Shown: positions 1 to 5,295 of the stretch, one piece after another
Layout: every line of letters begins with the position of its first letter
How positions within the stretch are numbered: the stretch's first letter is position 1
From: an uncultured Erysipelotrichaceae bacterium
GTDB lineage: Bacteria > Bacillota_I > Bacilli_A > RF39 > UBA660
Assembly: GCA_902797275.1 (NCBI GenBank)
Contig: CADBSI010000089.1
Coordinates: forward strand, 1-6,886
Direction: 5' to 3'
DNA length: 6,886 nucleotides
Made by a program: the position numbers and the translations under genes
Notes under the pieces: model-generated
Told to the model about the DNA's origin: nothing
What the model saw: only the letters and a program-made list of their open reading frames with translations
Database searches by the model: none

Positions 1-1718
1 ATGGTGTAAATACTATGGAATTAAAAAATAAAGTTGCTGAACTAGTAAGAGATAAAGTAATTGAAGGAATAGCTGATTATCATACAGATTTAAAAGATGG
101 TATTAAAATAACTATTGCTTTAAAGAAAGATGCTAATCCTCAAGTAGTTTTAAATAATTTATATAAACATACTAATTTTCAATTAAATTATGGAATAATA
201 TTCTTGGTTTTAGATGGTCAAACTCCTAAAACTTTAGGTTTAAAAGATATAATTGCTAAATATATTGAACACCAAAAAGAAGTAATAATTAGAAGAACTA
301 AATTTGATTTAAATGCTTGTCTCGCAGCCGTTCATTTATTAGAAGGACAGAAAATTGCTTTAGATAATATTGATGCGGTTATTAAAATTATTCGTGGTTC
401 TCATGATGATGATGAAGCTAAAAATGCTTTAATGACTAACTTTGGTCTTGATGATATTCAAGCAAATAATATCATGCAAATGCGTTTAAGAAAATTAACA
501 GGACTTGAAAGAGAAAAATTAGAAGCAGATTTAAATGATTTAATGATTAAAATAGCTGATTATAAAGATATCTTAGGTTCAATGGAAAGAGTTTTAAATA
601 TTATTAAAGAAGAAATGTTAGAAATAAAGAGAAAATATGCTGATGATAGAAGAACTGAGATAGATATGAAGGCAATCGACTTTATTGAAGATGAATCTTT
701 AATACCGGTAGAAGACATTTGTGTTGCTTTAACTAATAAAGGTTATATTAAGAGAATGTTAATTGATACTTACAAAACTCAAAAAAGAGGAGGAACTGGT
801 GTTAAAGGTATAACAACAAATGATGAAGACTTTGTTTCAACCTTATTAACAGCTAGAACCCATGATTATATTTTATTCTTCTCAAATAAAGGAAGAGTAT
901 ATAGAACTAAGGGTTATGAAATACCAGAGTTCTCTCGTCAATCTAAAGGAATTCCTATTATTAATCTTTTATCTCTTGATAAAGACGAAGTTATTAAATC
1001 AGTTCTAGTTATCAGGTATGATGATGAACCAAATAAATATTTAGTATTTATAACTAAAAATGGTTTAGTAAAACGTGTTGATATAAGTCAATTTGAAAAT
1101 ATAAGAACAAATGGTAAAATAGCAATTCTTTTAAGAGAAAATGATGAATTAGTCAATGTCTTAAAATCTGATGGACAATCTGAAATTATAATTGGTTCAT
1201 CTAAAGGAATGGCAGTTAGATTTAACGAACAAGATTTAAGAGTAATGGGAAGAAATTCATCAGGTGTTAAAGGAATAAACGTTGCATCTTCTTATGTAAT
1301 CGGAAGTATCGTTGCTAAAAAAGATGAAGATAGCCAAATGTTAGTTGTATCTGAAAATGGTTATGGTAAAAAAACTAGAGTAAGTGATTATCGTCTATCA
1401 CGTCGTGGTGGAAAAGGTGTAAGAACACTTAAATTAACTGAAAAAACCGGAAATCTTATTTCTTTAAACGCTATAAGCGGTGATGAAGATGCTATGATGA
1501 TAACAAATTCTGGTATGTTAATTAGAATTTCACTTGAAACTATTTCAACTTATAGCAGAAATACGCAAGGAGTTAAATTAATTAATTTAAAAGATAATCA
1601 AAAGGTTGCAACAGTTGCTTTAGTAGCTAAACAAGAAGAAAATGATATGGTTAATCAAGAAACATCTAATATAGTTTTAGCTGAAGATCAAAATACAGAT
1701 GAACAAAACAATGAATAA
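1..1718 (+). CDS. gyrA: DNA gyrase subunit A, C-terminal part (5' end outside window)
   Basis: GyrA is the cleavage and DNA-wrapping subunit of the A2B2 type II topoisomerase that introduces negative supercoils. The frame is already open at base 3 (G-V-N-T before the Met at base 15) and this matches the family's 'QVNKARL..KIAELVRDK' region, so the Met at 15 is internal. The N-terminal part, with the winged helix, catalytic Tyr and quinolone-resistance region, is missing. Counting from the Met at 15, residues 1-225 are the end of the breakage-reunion domain and its coiled coil. Residues about 231-540 form the C-terminal beta-pinwheel, with six blade repeats starting near 233, 284, 341, 390, 441 and 493 (for example 'NKGYIKRM', 'NKGRVYRTKGYEIPE'). 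A GyrA box, QKRGGTG, lies at 256-262 (bases 780-800), and a second RGGKG element at 464-468. The GyrA box and an acidic Asn/Gln/Glu-rich tail favour GyrA over ParC. TAA is at 1716-1718. I see no convincing terminator directly after it. Confidence 0.97.
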   Translation, partial: GVNTMELKNKVAELVRDKVIEGIADYHTDLKDGIKITIALKKDANPQVVLNNLYKHTNFQLNYGIIFLVLDGQTPKTLGLKDIIAKYIEHQKEVIIRRTKFDLNACLAAVHLLEGQKIALDNIDAVIKIIRGSHDDDEAKNALMTNFGLDDIQANNIMQMRLRKLTGLEREKLEADLNDLMIKIADYKDILGSMERVLNIIKEEMLEIKRKYADDRRTEIDMKAIDFIEDESLIPVEDICVALTNKGYIKRMLIDTYKTQKRGGTGVKGITTNDEDFVSTLLTARTHDYILFFSNKGRVYRTKGYEIPEFSRQSKGIPIINLLSLDKDEVIKSVLVIRYDDEPNKYLVFITKNGLVKRVDISQFENIRTNGKIAILLRENDELVNVLKSDGQSEIIIGSSKGMAVRFNEQDLRVMGRNSSGVKGINVASSYVIGSIVAKKDEDSQMLVVSENGYGKKTRVSDYRLSRRGGKGVRTLKLTEKTGNLISLNAISGDEDAMMITNSGMLIRISLETISTYSRNTQGVKLINLKDNQKVATVALVAKQEENDMVNQETSNIVLAEDQNTDEQNNE

Positions 1719-1765
1719 AATAAATAGAAGGAGAGATTTTGATAACAAAGTTTCTTCTTTTTTAG

Positions 1766-1804
1766 GTTTCTTTTGAAACAAATTTAAAACATTTTTCAAG
1801 AAAC
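1766..1804 (+). other. Possible RNA hairpin downstream of gyrA
   Basis: GTTTC at 1766-1770 can pair with GAAAC at 1800-1804, and TTGAAA at 1773-1778 with TTTCAA at 1794-1799. Together these give 11 pairs with a 2-base bulge (1771-1772) and a 15-base loop. An alternative fold pairs GTTTC (1766-1770) with GAAAC (1775-1779). No run of T follows the stem, so it is not a classical intrinsic terminator. It might mark the 3' end of the gyrA message or be an AT-rich coincidence. Confidence 0.25.
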
Positions 1805-1848
1805 ACTTATAAAAAATAAAATAAAGCGTAATTTTTTCAAAAAACTAC

Positions 1849-1877
1849 TTGTCTAAAATTAAAAAATATTGTAATAT
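1849..1877 (+). promoter_or_regulatory. Sigma-A-type promoter of the SRP RNA
   Basis: The -35 box is TTGTCT (1849-1854) and the -10 box TAATAT (1872-1877), separated by exactly 17 bases. Seven bases past the -10 lies C1884/G1885, and G1885 is the first base of the outer helix of the SRP RNA. Promoter spacing and RNA structure therefore place the 5' end at the same point independently. Confidence 0.75.
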
Positions 1878-1884
1878 ATTATTC

Positions 1885-1957
1885 GTGCAATAAAAGAAGT
1901 GGAACCAGGTCAGGATCGGAAGATAGCAGCCTTAACATAAATCTTTTATGTGCACTT
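1885..1957 (+). ncRNA. ffs: Small bacterial signal recognition particle RNA (4.5S type)
   Basis: This RNA pairs with Ffh (SRP54) to form the signal recognition particle that delivers nascent membrane and secreted proteins to the membrane. The conserved helix 8 core is clear: CCAGGTCAGG at 1905-1914, a GGAA tetraloop at 1918-1921, and AGCAGCC at 1925-1931. The closing stem is AUC/GAU (1915-1917 with 1922-1924) where E. coli has UCC/GGA, a compensatory change that keeps pairing. The outer helix pairs 1885-1889 with 1951-1955 (GTGCA/TGCAC) and 1890-1897 with 1942-1949 (ATAAAAGA/TCTTTTAT), leaving only G1950 bulged. At about 71-75 nt it lacks an Alu domain and is smaller than E. coli 4.5S (114 nt) and far smaller than the 271-nt RNA of B. 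subtilis. It ends 28 bases before the tadA start. The 5' end is supported by the promoter; the exact 3' end is inferred. Confidence 0.93.
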
Positions 1958-1964
1958 TTATTTT
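1942..1964 (+). terminator. Possible leaky terminator formed by the SRP RNA outer helix
   Basis: The 3' strand of the SRP RNA outer helix (1942-1955) is followed directly by TTTTATTTT (1956-1964). A 13-pair helix plus a T-rich run is terminator-like and would give an SRP RNA end near 1958-1964. Since tadA begins 22 bases later and I see no separate promoter for it, any termination here must be incomplete, or the SRP RNA is cut from a longer transcript. Confidence 0.4.
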
Positions 1965-1972
1965 GCTAAAAA

Positions 1973-1978
1973 AAGGAG
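1973..1978 (+). promoter_or_regulatory. Ribosome binding site that fixes the tadA start
   Basis: AAGGAG lies 7 bases before ATG 1986. A longer in-frame reading from GTG 1950 would have its first codons inside the SRP RNA outer helix and no ribosome binding site, so ATG 1986 is preferred. Confidence 0.85.
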
Positions 1979-1985
1979 TGGTTTA

Positions 1986-2447
1986 ATGAATAATGATGAG
2001 AAATATATGAAATTAGCTTTAAACTGTTCCTTAAAAGCTTATCAAAGAGATGAAGTACCAGTAGGAGCTGTAATAGTAGCAGATGGAAAAGTAATAGCTA
2101 GGTGTTGGAACAAAAAGGAAATTAACAAAGATGTTACTATGCATGCTGAATTATTAGCAATTAAAAAAGCTTGTAAAAAATTAAATAGTTGGCGTTTAAA
2201 TGATTGCACGATGTATGTAACTTTATTTCCTTGTCCTATGTGTGCCAGTGCTATTATCCAAGCTAGAATTAAAAGAATAGTAATAGGAGCACCTACTAAA
2301 GATTTAAAAAATGAACAAATTGTTAATATGATATTTGAAGATAGTATAAATAATAATAATTTAATTCTAACTAAAAATGTTTTAGAAGAAACTTGTTCTA
2401 AAATTTTAAAAGATTTTTTTAAACAAAAAAGATTGAAAAAGAAATAG
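1986..2447 (+). CDS. tadA: tRNA-specific adenosine deaminase TadA
   Basis: TadA converts the wobble adenosine (A34) of tRNA-Arg(ACG) to inosine in the cytoplasm, so that one tRNA reads CGU, CGC and CGA. The 153-residue product has the cytidine/deoxycytidylate deaminase fold. Visible elements are W41-N42, the zinc and catalytic motif H53-A54-E55, and the second zinc motif P82-C83-P84-M85-C86. The tail 'VLEETCSKILKDFFKQKR' is typical of TadA and argues against a guanine or cytosine deaminase. Length is close to the usual 150-165. Two oddities: the residue before PCxxC is Phe81 where TadA normally has Glu (TLEPC), and the 'GARD.KTGA.GS' segment reads GAPTKDLKNE (101-110), with Thr104 at the place of E. 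coli Asp108. The zinc ligands and proton-shuttle Glu are intact, so activity is expected. It is probably transcribed by read-through from the SRP RNA promoter. Confidence 0.9.
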   Translation: MNNDEKYMKLALNCSLKAYQRDEVPVGAVIVADGKVIARCWNKKEINKDVTMHAELLAIKKACKKLNSWRLNDCTMYVTLFPCPMCASAIIQARIKRIVIGAPTKDLKNEQIVNMIFEDSINNNNLILTKNVLEETCSKILKDFFKQKRLKKK

Positions 2448-2458
2448 GCTCATATTTA

Positions 2459-2558
2459 TACTTTAAATGCCTTCTAGTGAACAAAAATAATGTTTTAATA
2501 TATTTATCATTTTATTGTCTTTTCATCTTATATTGGCTTTTAAAATGCATTTAAAGTA
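2459..2558. repeat. 12-bp inverted repeat in the tadA-dnaX gap
   Basis: TACTTTAAATGC (2459-2470) is exactly complementary to GCATTTAAAGTA (2547-2558), with 76 bases between. The remaining sequence of the 2448-2677 gap is very AT-rich and holds no ORF with a ribosome binding site. By my rough estimate a 12-bp match has a fair probability of arising by chance in 230 bases of such composition, so no function is claimed. Confidence 0.3.
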
Positions 2559-2613
2559 ATAATAAATTTTAAATAATATAAAAATATAAATAAAATAATT
2601 TATAAAATTAATT

Positions 2614-2655
2614 AAAAAAAGTAACTAAATTTCTTTAAAAACAGTTGCTTTTATT
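2614..2655 (+). terminator. Candidate intrinsic terminator of the SRP RNA-tadA transcript
   Basis: AAAAGTAACT (2617-2626) pairs with AGTTGCTTTT (2643-2652): ten pairs with one G-U wobble and a 16-base loop. A run of seven A (2614-2620) precedes, and the stem ends in TTTT followed by ATTATATAAT. The layout is that of an A-tract/U-tract terminator, although the stem has only two or three strong pairs. It would close the SRP RNA-tadA unit just ahead of the dnaX operon and overlaps that operon's promoter. Confidence 0.5.
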
Positions 2656-2662
2656 ATATAAT
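2634..2662 (+). promoter_or_regulatory. Promoter of the dnaX operon
   Basis: A perfect -10 box TATAAT (2657-2662) lies 17 bases after a weak -35 box TTTAAA (2634-2639). The start of transcription would be near 2669, giving a 5' leader of only about 18 bases before ATG 2687. It is the only good promoter I see for the genes from dnaX onward. AT-rich DNA gives many weak matches, so the -10 box carries most of the weight. Confidence 0.55.
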
Positions 2663-2675
2663 ATTAATTAGAAAC

Positions 2676-2682
2676 GGGTGAT
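2676..2682 (+). promoter_or_regulatory. Ribosome binding site for dnaX (GGGTGAT type)
   Basis: GGGTGAT matches the downstream half of the full Shine-Dalgarno (GGAGGTGAT). Three candidate starts follow in frame: GTG 2678, ATG 2681 and ATG 2687. The first two lie inside this site, and the protein homology begins M-E-Y-Q-A-L-Y-R, so ATG 2687 is chosen. The same arrangement occurs before the bofA-like gene. Confidence 0.65.
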
Positions 2683-2686
2683 GAAA

Positions 2687-4357
2687 ATGGAATATCAAGC
2701 ATTATATAGAAAATATAGACCAACTAAGTTTAGTGATGTTGTTGATCAAGAAAATATTTTAAAAATAATTACTAATTCTTTAAAAGAAAATAAAGTATCA
2801 CATGCTTATTTATTTTCAGGACCAAGAGGAACTGGTAAAACAACAATTGCTAAATTACTTGCTAAAACAGTTAATTGTCTTAATTTAAAAGATGATTTTT
2901 CAATTTGTCATGAATGTGAGAATTGTCTTGATATTGAAAATAATTCATCAGATATAATTGAAATAGATGCAGCTAGTAATAATGGAGTAGATGAAATAAG
3001 AGAATTAAAAAGTAAGATTAATTTAGTTCCAAGTAAATTAAAATATAAGGTTTATATTATTGATGAAGTACATATGTTATCTACTAGTGCTTTTAATGCT
3101 CTTTTAAAGACTTTAGAAGAACCACCTAGTCATGTTATATTTATTTTAGCAACAACTGAATTTTATAAAGTTCCAGCTACAATTGTATCAAGGTGCCAAT
3201 GTTTAACTTTTAAAAGAATAAGTAAAGAAGGTTTGATTAAAAGAATAAAAGAAGTAGCCAATCTTGAAAATATTAAAATAACTGATGAAGCTGTAGAAGA
3301 AATAGCTATATATTCAGAAGGTGGTATGCGTGATGCTTTAGGAATGCTAGATAAATTAGCATCATACTCTTTAAAAGAAATAACTCTAGATGATTTTTTA
3401 AGTATCAATGGGTTAATATCAAATAACGATTTAAATACTTTTATTGATAAAATAATAAGTAAAGATAACGAGCAAGTCTTAGAACAAATAAATGCTTATG
3501 AAGATTTAGGGATAGATTATGCTAAGATAGTTGAAAAAGTTCTAGAAAGACTTCGTGATTTATTAGTAGAACATTACGTTAAAAAAAATGATAAATACGA
3601 TCCTAAAGTTTTATATGATTTAGTCTTTGTTTTCAATGATATTTATAATTACTTAAAAGATTCCATTAATAAAAAAATAATAGTTGAAGTTAAATTACTA
3701 GATTACATGAATAAGATAGATAAACCTAATAATTCAGAGCCTTTTATTTCCCGAGAAATAATTAAAAATCAAAAAAGTGTTGTGAAAGAACAAAAAAGTG
3801 TGGGAAATACAGATATTCCTCCTAAAAATGATACAAATAACGAAACCTATACTATCGATGAAGAAGTTAAAAAACAAAGAATTATTAATACCTTTGCTAT
3901 TGCTAGTAAAGCTTTAAAAAACAATCTACTTACTAAATGGAGTTTATTAACTGATTATATTACTAATCCTAAGTATTCAGCAGTTGCAAGCTGTTTAAAA
4001 GATGTTGAAATAGGAGTTGTAAGTGCTAAAAATATTTTATTAGTTAGTAAATATAATAACATTACTGATAAAATATATAGTAATTATGATTTAGTTTTAG
4101 AATTATTAAAAGAAATAACTGATAACACTTATAAAATTGTTGTAATTGATGAACCTAGTTTTAAAGAAGAGGTATTAAATTTTAAAAATCATATGAACGA
4201 TCAAAGTTATTATACTTATCAAGAGGAAACAAAAGATATGATTATTAAAAATCAAGTTTACAAAGATAATAATTTGTGTTATGGTAATTTAGTACAGAAA
4301 GCAATAGATGTATTCGGTAGTGAATATGTCTCTGTTTCAGAGAAAGGAAATGATTAA
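2687..4357 (+). CDS. dnaX: DNA polymerase III subunit gamma/tau (clamp loader ATPase)
   Basis: DnaX is the ATP-driven motor of the clamp loader and, in its long tau form, links the loader to polymerase and helicase at the fork. The product has 556 residues. Domains I-II (about 1-235) carry Walker A GPRGTGKT (45-52), a zinc module C64, C74, C77, C80, Walker B with D126-E127, sensor 1 L-A-T-T-E (154-158), the arginine finger S168-R169-C170 and sensor 2 G-G-M-R-D-A-L (212-218). Domain III, the collar, runs to about 345. A polar linker (345-395), which holds two QKSV copies, leads to a divergent tau-type C-terminal domain (about 400-556). I find no in-frame A-AAA-AAG frameshift site, so a single tau product is the default reading. 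It is the first gene of the operon; ebfC starts 2 bases after its stop. Confidence 0.96.
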   Translation: MEYQALYRKYRPTKFSDVVDQENILKIITNSLKENKVSHAYLFSGPRGTGKTTIAKLLAKTVNCLNLKDDFSICHECENCLDIENNSSDIIEIDAASNNGVDEIRELKSKINLVPSKLKYKVYIIDEVHMLSTSAFNALLKTLEEPPSHVIFILATTEFYKVPATIVSRCQCLTFKRISKEGLIKRIKEVANLENIKITDEAVEEIAIYSEGGMRDALGMLDKLASYSLKEITLDDFLSINGLISNNDLNTFIDKIISKDNEQVLEQINAYEDLGIDYAKIVEKVLERLRDLLVEHYVKKNDKYDPKVLYDLVFVFNDIYNYLKDSINKKIIVEVKLLDYMNKIDKPNNSEPFISREIIKNQKSVVKEQKSVGNTDIPPKNDTNNETYTIDEEVKKQRIINTFAIASKALKNNLLTKWSLLTDYITNPKYSAVASCLKDVEIGVVSAKNILLVSKYNNITDKIYSNYDLVLELLKEITDNTYKIVVIDEPSFKEEVLNFKNHMNDQSYYTYQEETKDMIIKNQVYKDNNLCYGNLVQKAIDVFGSEYVSVSEKGND

Positions 4358-4359
4358 AT

Positions 4360-4659
4360 ATGAATATGCAAGCGTTAATGAGACAAGCACAAAGTCTACA
4401 AAAAGATATGTTAAAAAGTAAGGAAGAAATTGATAAGATGGAGTTTACGGCAACATCTAACTTAGTTAGTGTTAAAGTAAATGGTAAGAAAGAAGTATTA
4501 AACGTAAAAATAGAAGCTCCAACTGATTTTTCAGGAGATGATATAGACATGTTAGAAGACATGATTATGGTTGCTGTAAACGAAGCATTTAAACAAGTTG
4601 ATAAAGAAACTGAAAAGAAAATGGGTAAATACACTAGTATGATGCCTGGATTATTCTAA
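4360..4659 (+). CDS. ebfC: YbaB/EbfC family nucleoid-associated protein
   Basis: A 99-residue protein of the small dimeric YbaB/EbfC DNA-binding family, encoded next to dnaX and recR in many bacteria and tied to nucleoid organisation or RecR-related repair. It begins with the usual Met/Gln-rich amphipathic helix (M-N-M-Q-A-L-M-R-Q-A-Q). The central strand 'VKVNGKKEVLNVKIE' and the end 'KMGKYTSMMPGLF' match the family's 'V.v.g..ev..v.Id' core and its 'gl.lPG' tail. Length is typical (about 100). ATG 4360 follows the dnaX stop by 2 bases, with AAGGA at 4344-4348 (11-base spacing) inside dnaX. ATG 4366 would lie too far from that site. TAA is at 4657-4659, one base before recR. Confidence 0.93.
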   Translation: MNMQALMRQAQSLQKDMLKSKEEIDKMEFTATSNLVSVKVNGKKEVLNVKIEAPTDFSGDDIDMLEDMIMVAVNEAFKQVDKETEKKMGKYTSMMPGLF

Positions 4660-4660
4660 A

Positions 4661-5257
4661 ATGTATCCTAAAAGTATTTTAAATGTTATAGAAGCTTTTA
4701 AATATTTACCAGGTATTGGTGATAAAACTGCTGAAAGGATGGCTCTTTATCTTTTAAATCTCGATAAAGTTCAAACTGATTTTATGGCTGATGCTATTAA
4801 AAATTTAAAAGATAATACTAAAAGATGCAAAGTTTGTGGTAATTTTACTTCAGATGATATTTGCTTTGTTTGTAATGATCCAACGAGAGAAAAAAATATT
4901 TTATGTGTAGTAGAAGATCCTAAAACCATAATTGCTATTGAAAAACTTGGAGTATACCATGGTATGTATCATGTTTTAAATGGTTTAATTAAAACTCTTG
5001 ATGGCTTAGATCCTACAGATATTAGACTTGATAAATTAATTGAAAGAATTAATAATTCAGATTTTAAAGAAATAATAATAGCAGTTAAACCATGTTTAGA
5101 AGGAGAGATGACATCTCTTTATATTAACAATGTTTTAAAAGATTTGAATATATCAATTACAAGGCTAGCATCTGGTATACCAATGGGAGCTGATATGGAA
5201 TATGTTGATGCCATAACTTTAGAAAAAGCCTTTGATAATCGTAAAAAAATATCATAA
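4661..5257 (+). CDS. recR: Recombination mediator RecR
   Basis: RecR works with RecO (and RecF) to load RecA on SSB-coated gaps during recombinational repair. The 198-residue product has normal length and all expected domains: a helix-hairpin-helix L-P-G-I-G-D-K-T-A-E-R (16-26), a zinc finger C56-x2-C59-x8-C68-x2-C71, a Toprim domain starting L-C-V-V-E-D-P (81-87), and the C-terminal part with E-G-E-M-T-S (147-152) and E-Y-V-D-A-I-T-L. Usually invariant pieces have drifted: 'SPLDG' is KTLDG (111-115), 'ATNP' is AVKP (141-144), and the 'PVGGDLEY' stretch reads PMGADMEY. The start is one base after the ebfC stop and has no clear Shine-Dalgarno, so translation is probably coupled to ebfC. Confidence 0.95.
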   Translation: MYPKSILNVIEAFKYLPGIGDKTAERMALYLLNLDKVQTDFMADAIKNLKDNTKRCKVCGNFTSDDICFVCNDPTREKNILCVVEDPKTIIAIEKLGVYHGMYHVLNGLIKTLDGLDPTDIRLDKLIERINNSDFKEIIIAVKPCLEGEMTSLYINNVLKDLNISITRLASGIPMGADMEYVDAITLEKAFDNRKKIS

Positions 5258-5285
5258 TACTAACTTAAAATTTCATAATCTTTAT

Positions 5286-5292
5286 GGGTGAT
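5286..5292 (+). promoter_or_regulatory. Ribosome binding site that fixes the bofA-like start (GGGTGAT type)
   Basis: GGGTGAT stands 3 bases before ATG 5296, equivalent to about 7 bases from the GG core. The earlier in-frame ATG 5284 overlaps this site and has no site of its own, so ATG 5296 is preferred. The dnaX start has the same GGGTGATG layout. Confidence 0.65.
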
Positions 5293-5295
5293 GTA

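Larger units (their letters stand above)
1719..1884 (+). other. Intergenic gap gyrA to SRP RNA: orphan Shine-Dalgarno and 8-codon mini-ORF
   Basis: No normal gene fits here. A strong Shine-Dalgarno, AAGGAG at 1728-1733, sits just after the gyrA stop. Five bases later a TTG at 1739 opens a reading frame of only eight codons (M-I-T-K-F-L-L-F) that closes with TAG at 1763-1765. This could be a short leader peptide, the remnant of a decayed gene that once followed gyrA, or chance. Codon content cannot decide at this length. Downstream lie a possible hairpin (1766-1804), then AT-rich DNA, then the promoter at 1849-1877. Only the signals are seen; translation is inferred. Confidence 0.3.

Noticed and set aside
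15..17. ATG 15 as the start of gyrA
   Set aside because: The frame is open before it and the preceding residues G-V-N-T continue the GyrA family match; more than 250 residues of the domain lie upstream of the window.
1950..1985. GTG 1950 as an upstream start of tadA (12 extra residues)
   Set aside because: These codons overlap the SRP RNA outer helix and have no ribosome binding site, while ATG 1986 has AAGGAG at good spacing and TadA homology begins after it.
2448..2677. Riboswitch, T-box or hidden small gene in the tadA-dnaX gap
   Set aside because: I found no T-box sequence, no riboswitch core and no ORF with a ribosome binding site; the dnaX leader from the predicted start is only about 18 bases.
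3163..3408. Minus-strand ORF of 81 codons within dnaX
   Set aside because: It lies fully antisense to the conserved ATPase region, lacks a convincing start and resembles no family; a shadow of the A-rich coding strand.
3770..3798. A6G tracts as a classic A-AAA-AAG dnaX frameshift site
   Set aside because: In both copies the codon phase is CAA-AAA-AGT, so the heptamer is out of register with the zero frame.
3869..3888. AAA-AAA in the DnaX linker with a stop soon after in the -1 frame, giving a gamma-sized product
   Set aside because: The heptamer is T-AAA-AAA, in which the first tRNA cannot re-pair properly, and I see no stimulatory stem or upstream Shine-Dalgarno-like element.
4245..4634. 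Minus-strand ORF of 129 codons across the dnaX end and ebfC
   Set aside because: It is antisense to two well-supported genes, its Ser/Leu/Phe-rich composition is what a reversed Lys/Glu-rich frame gives, and no ribosome binding site stands out.
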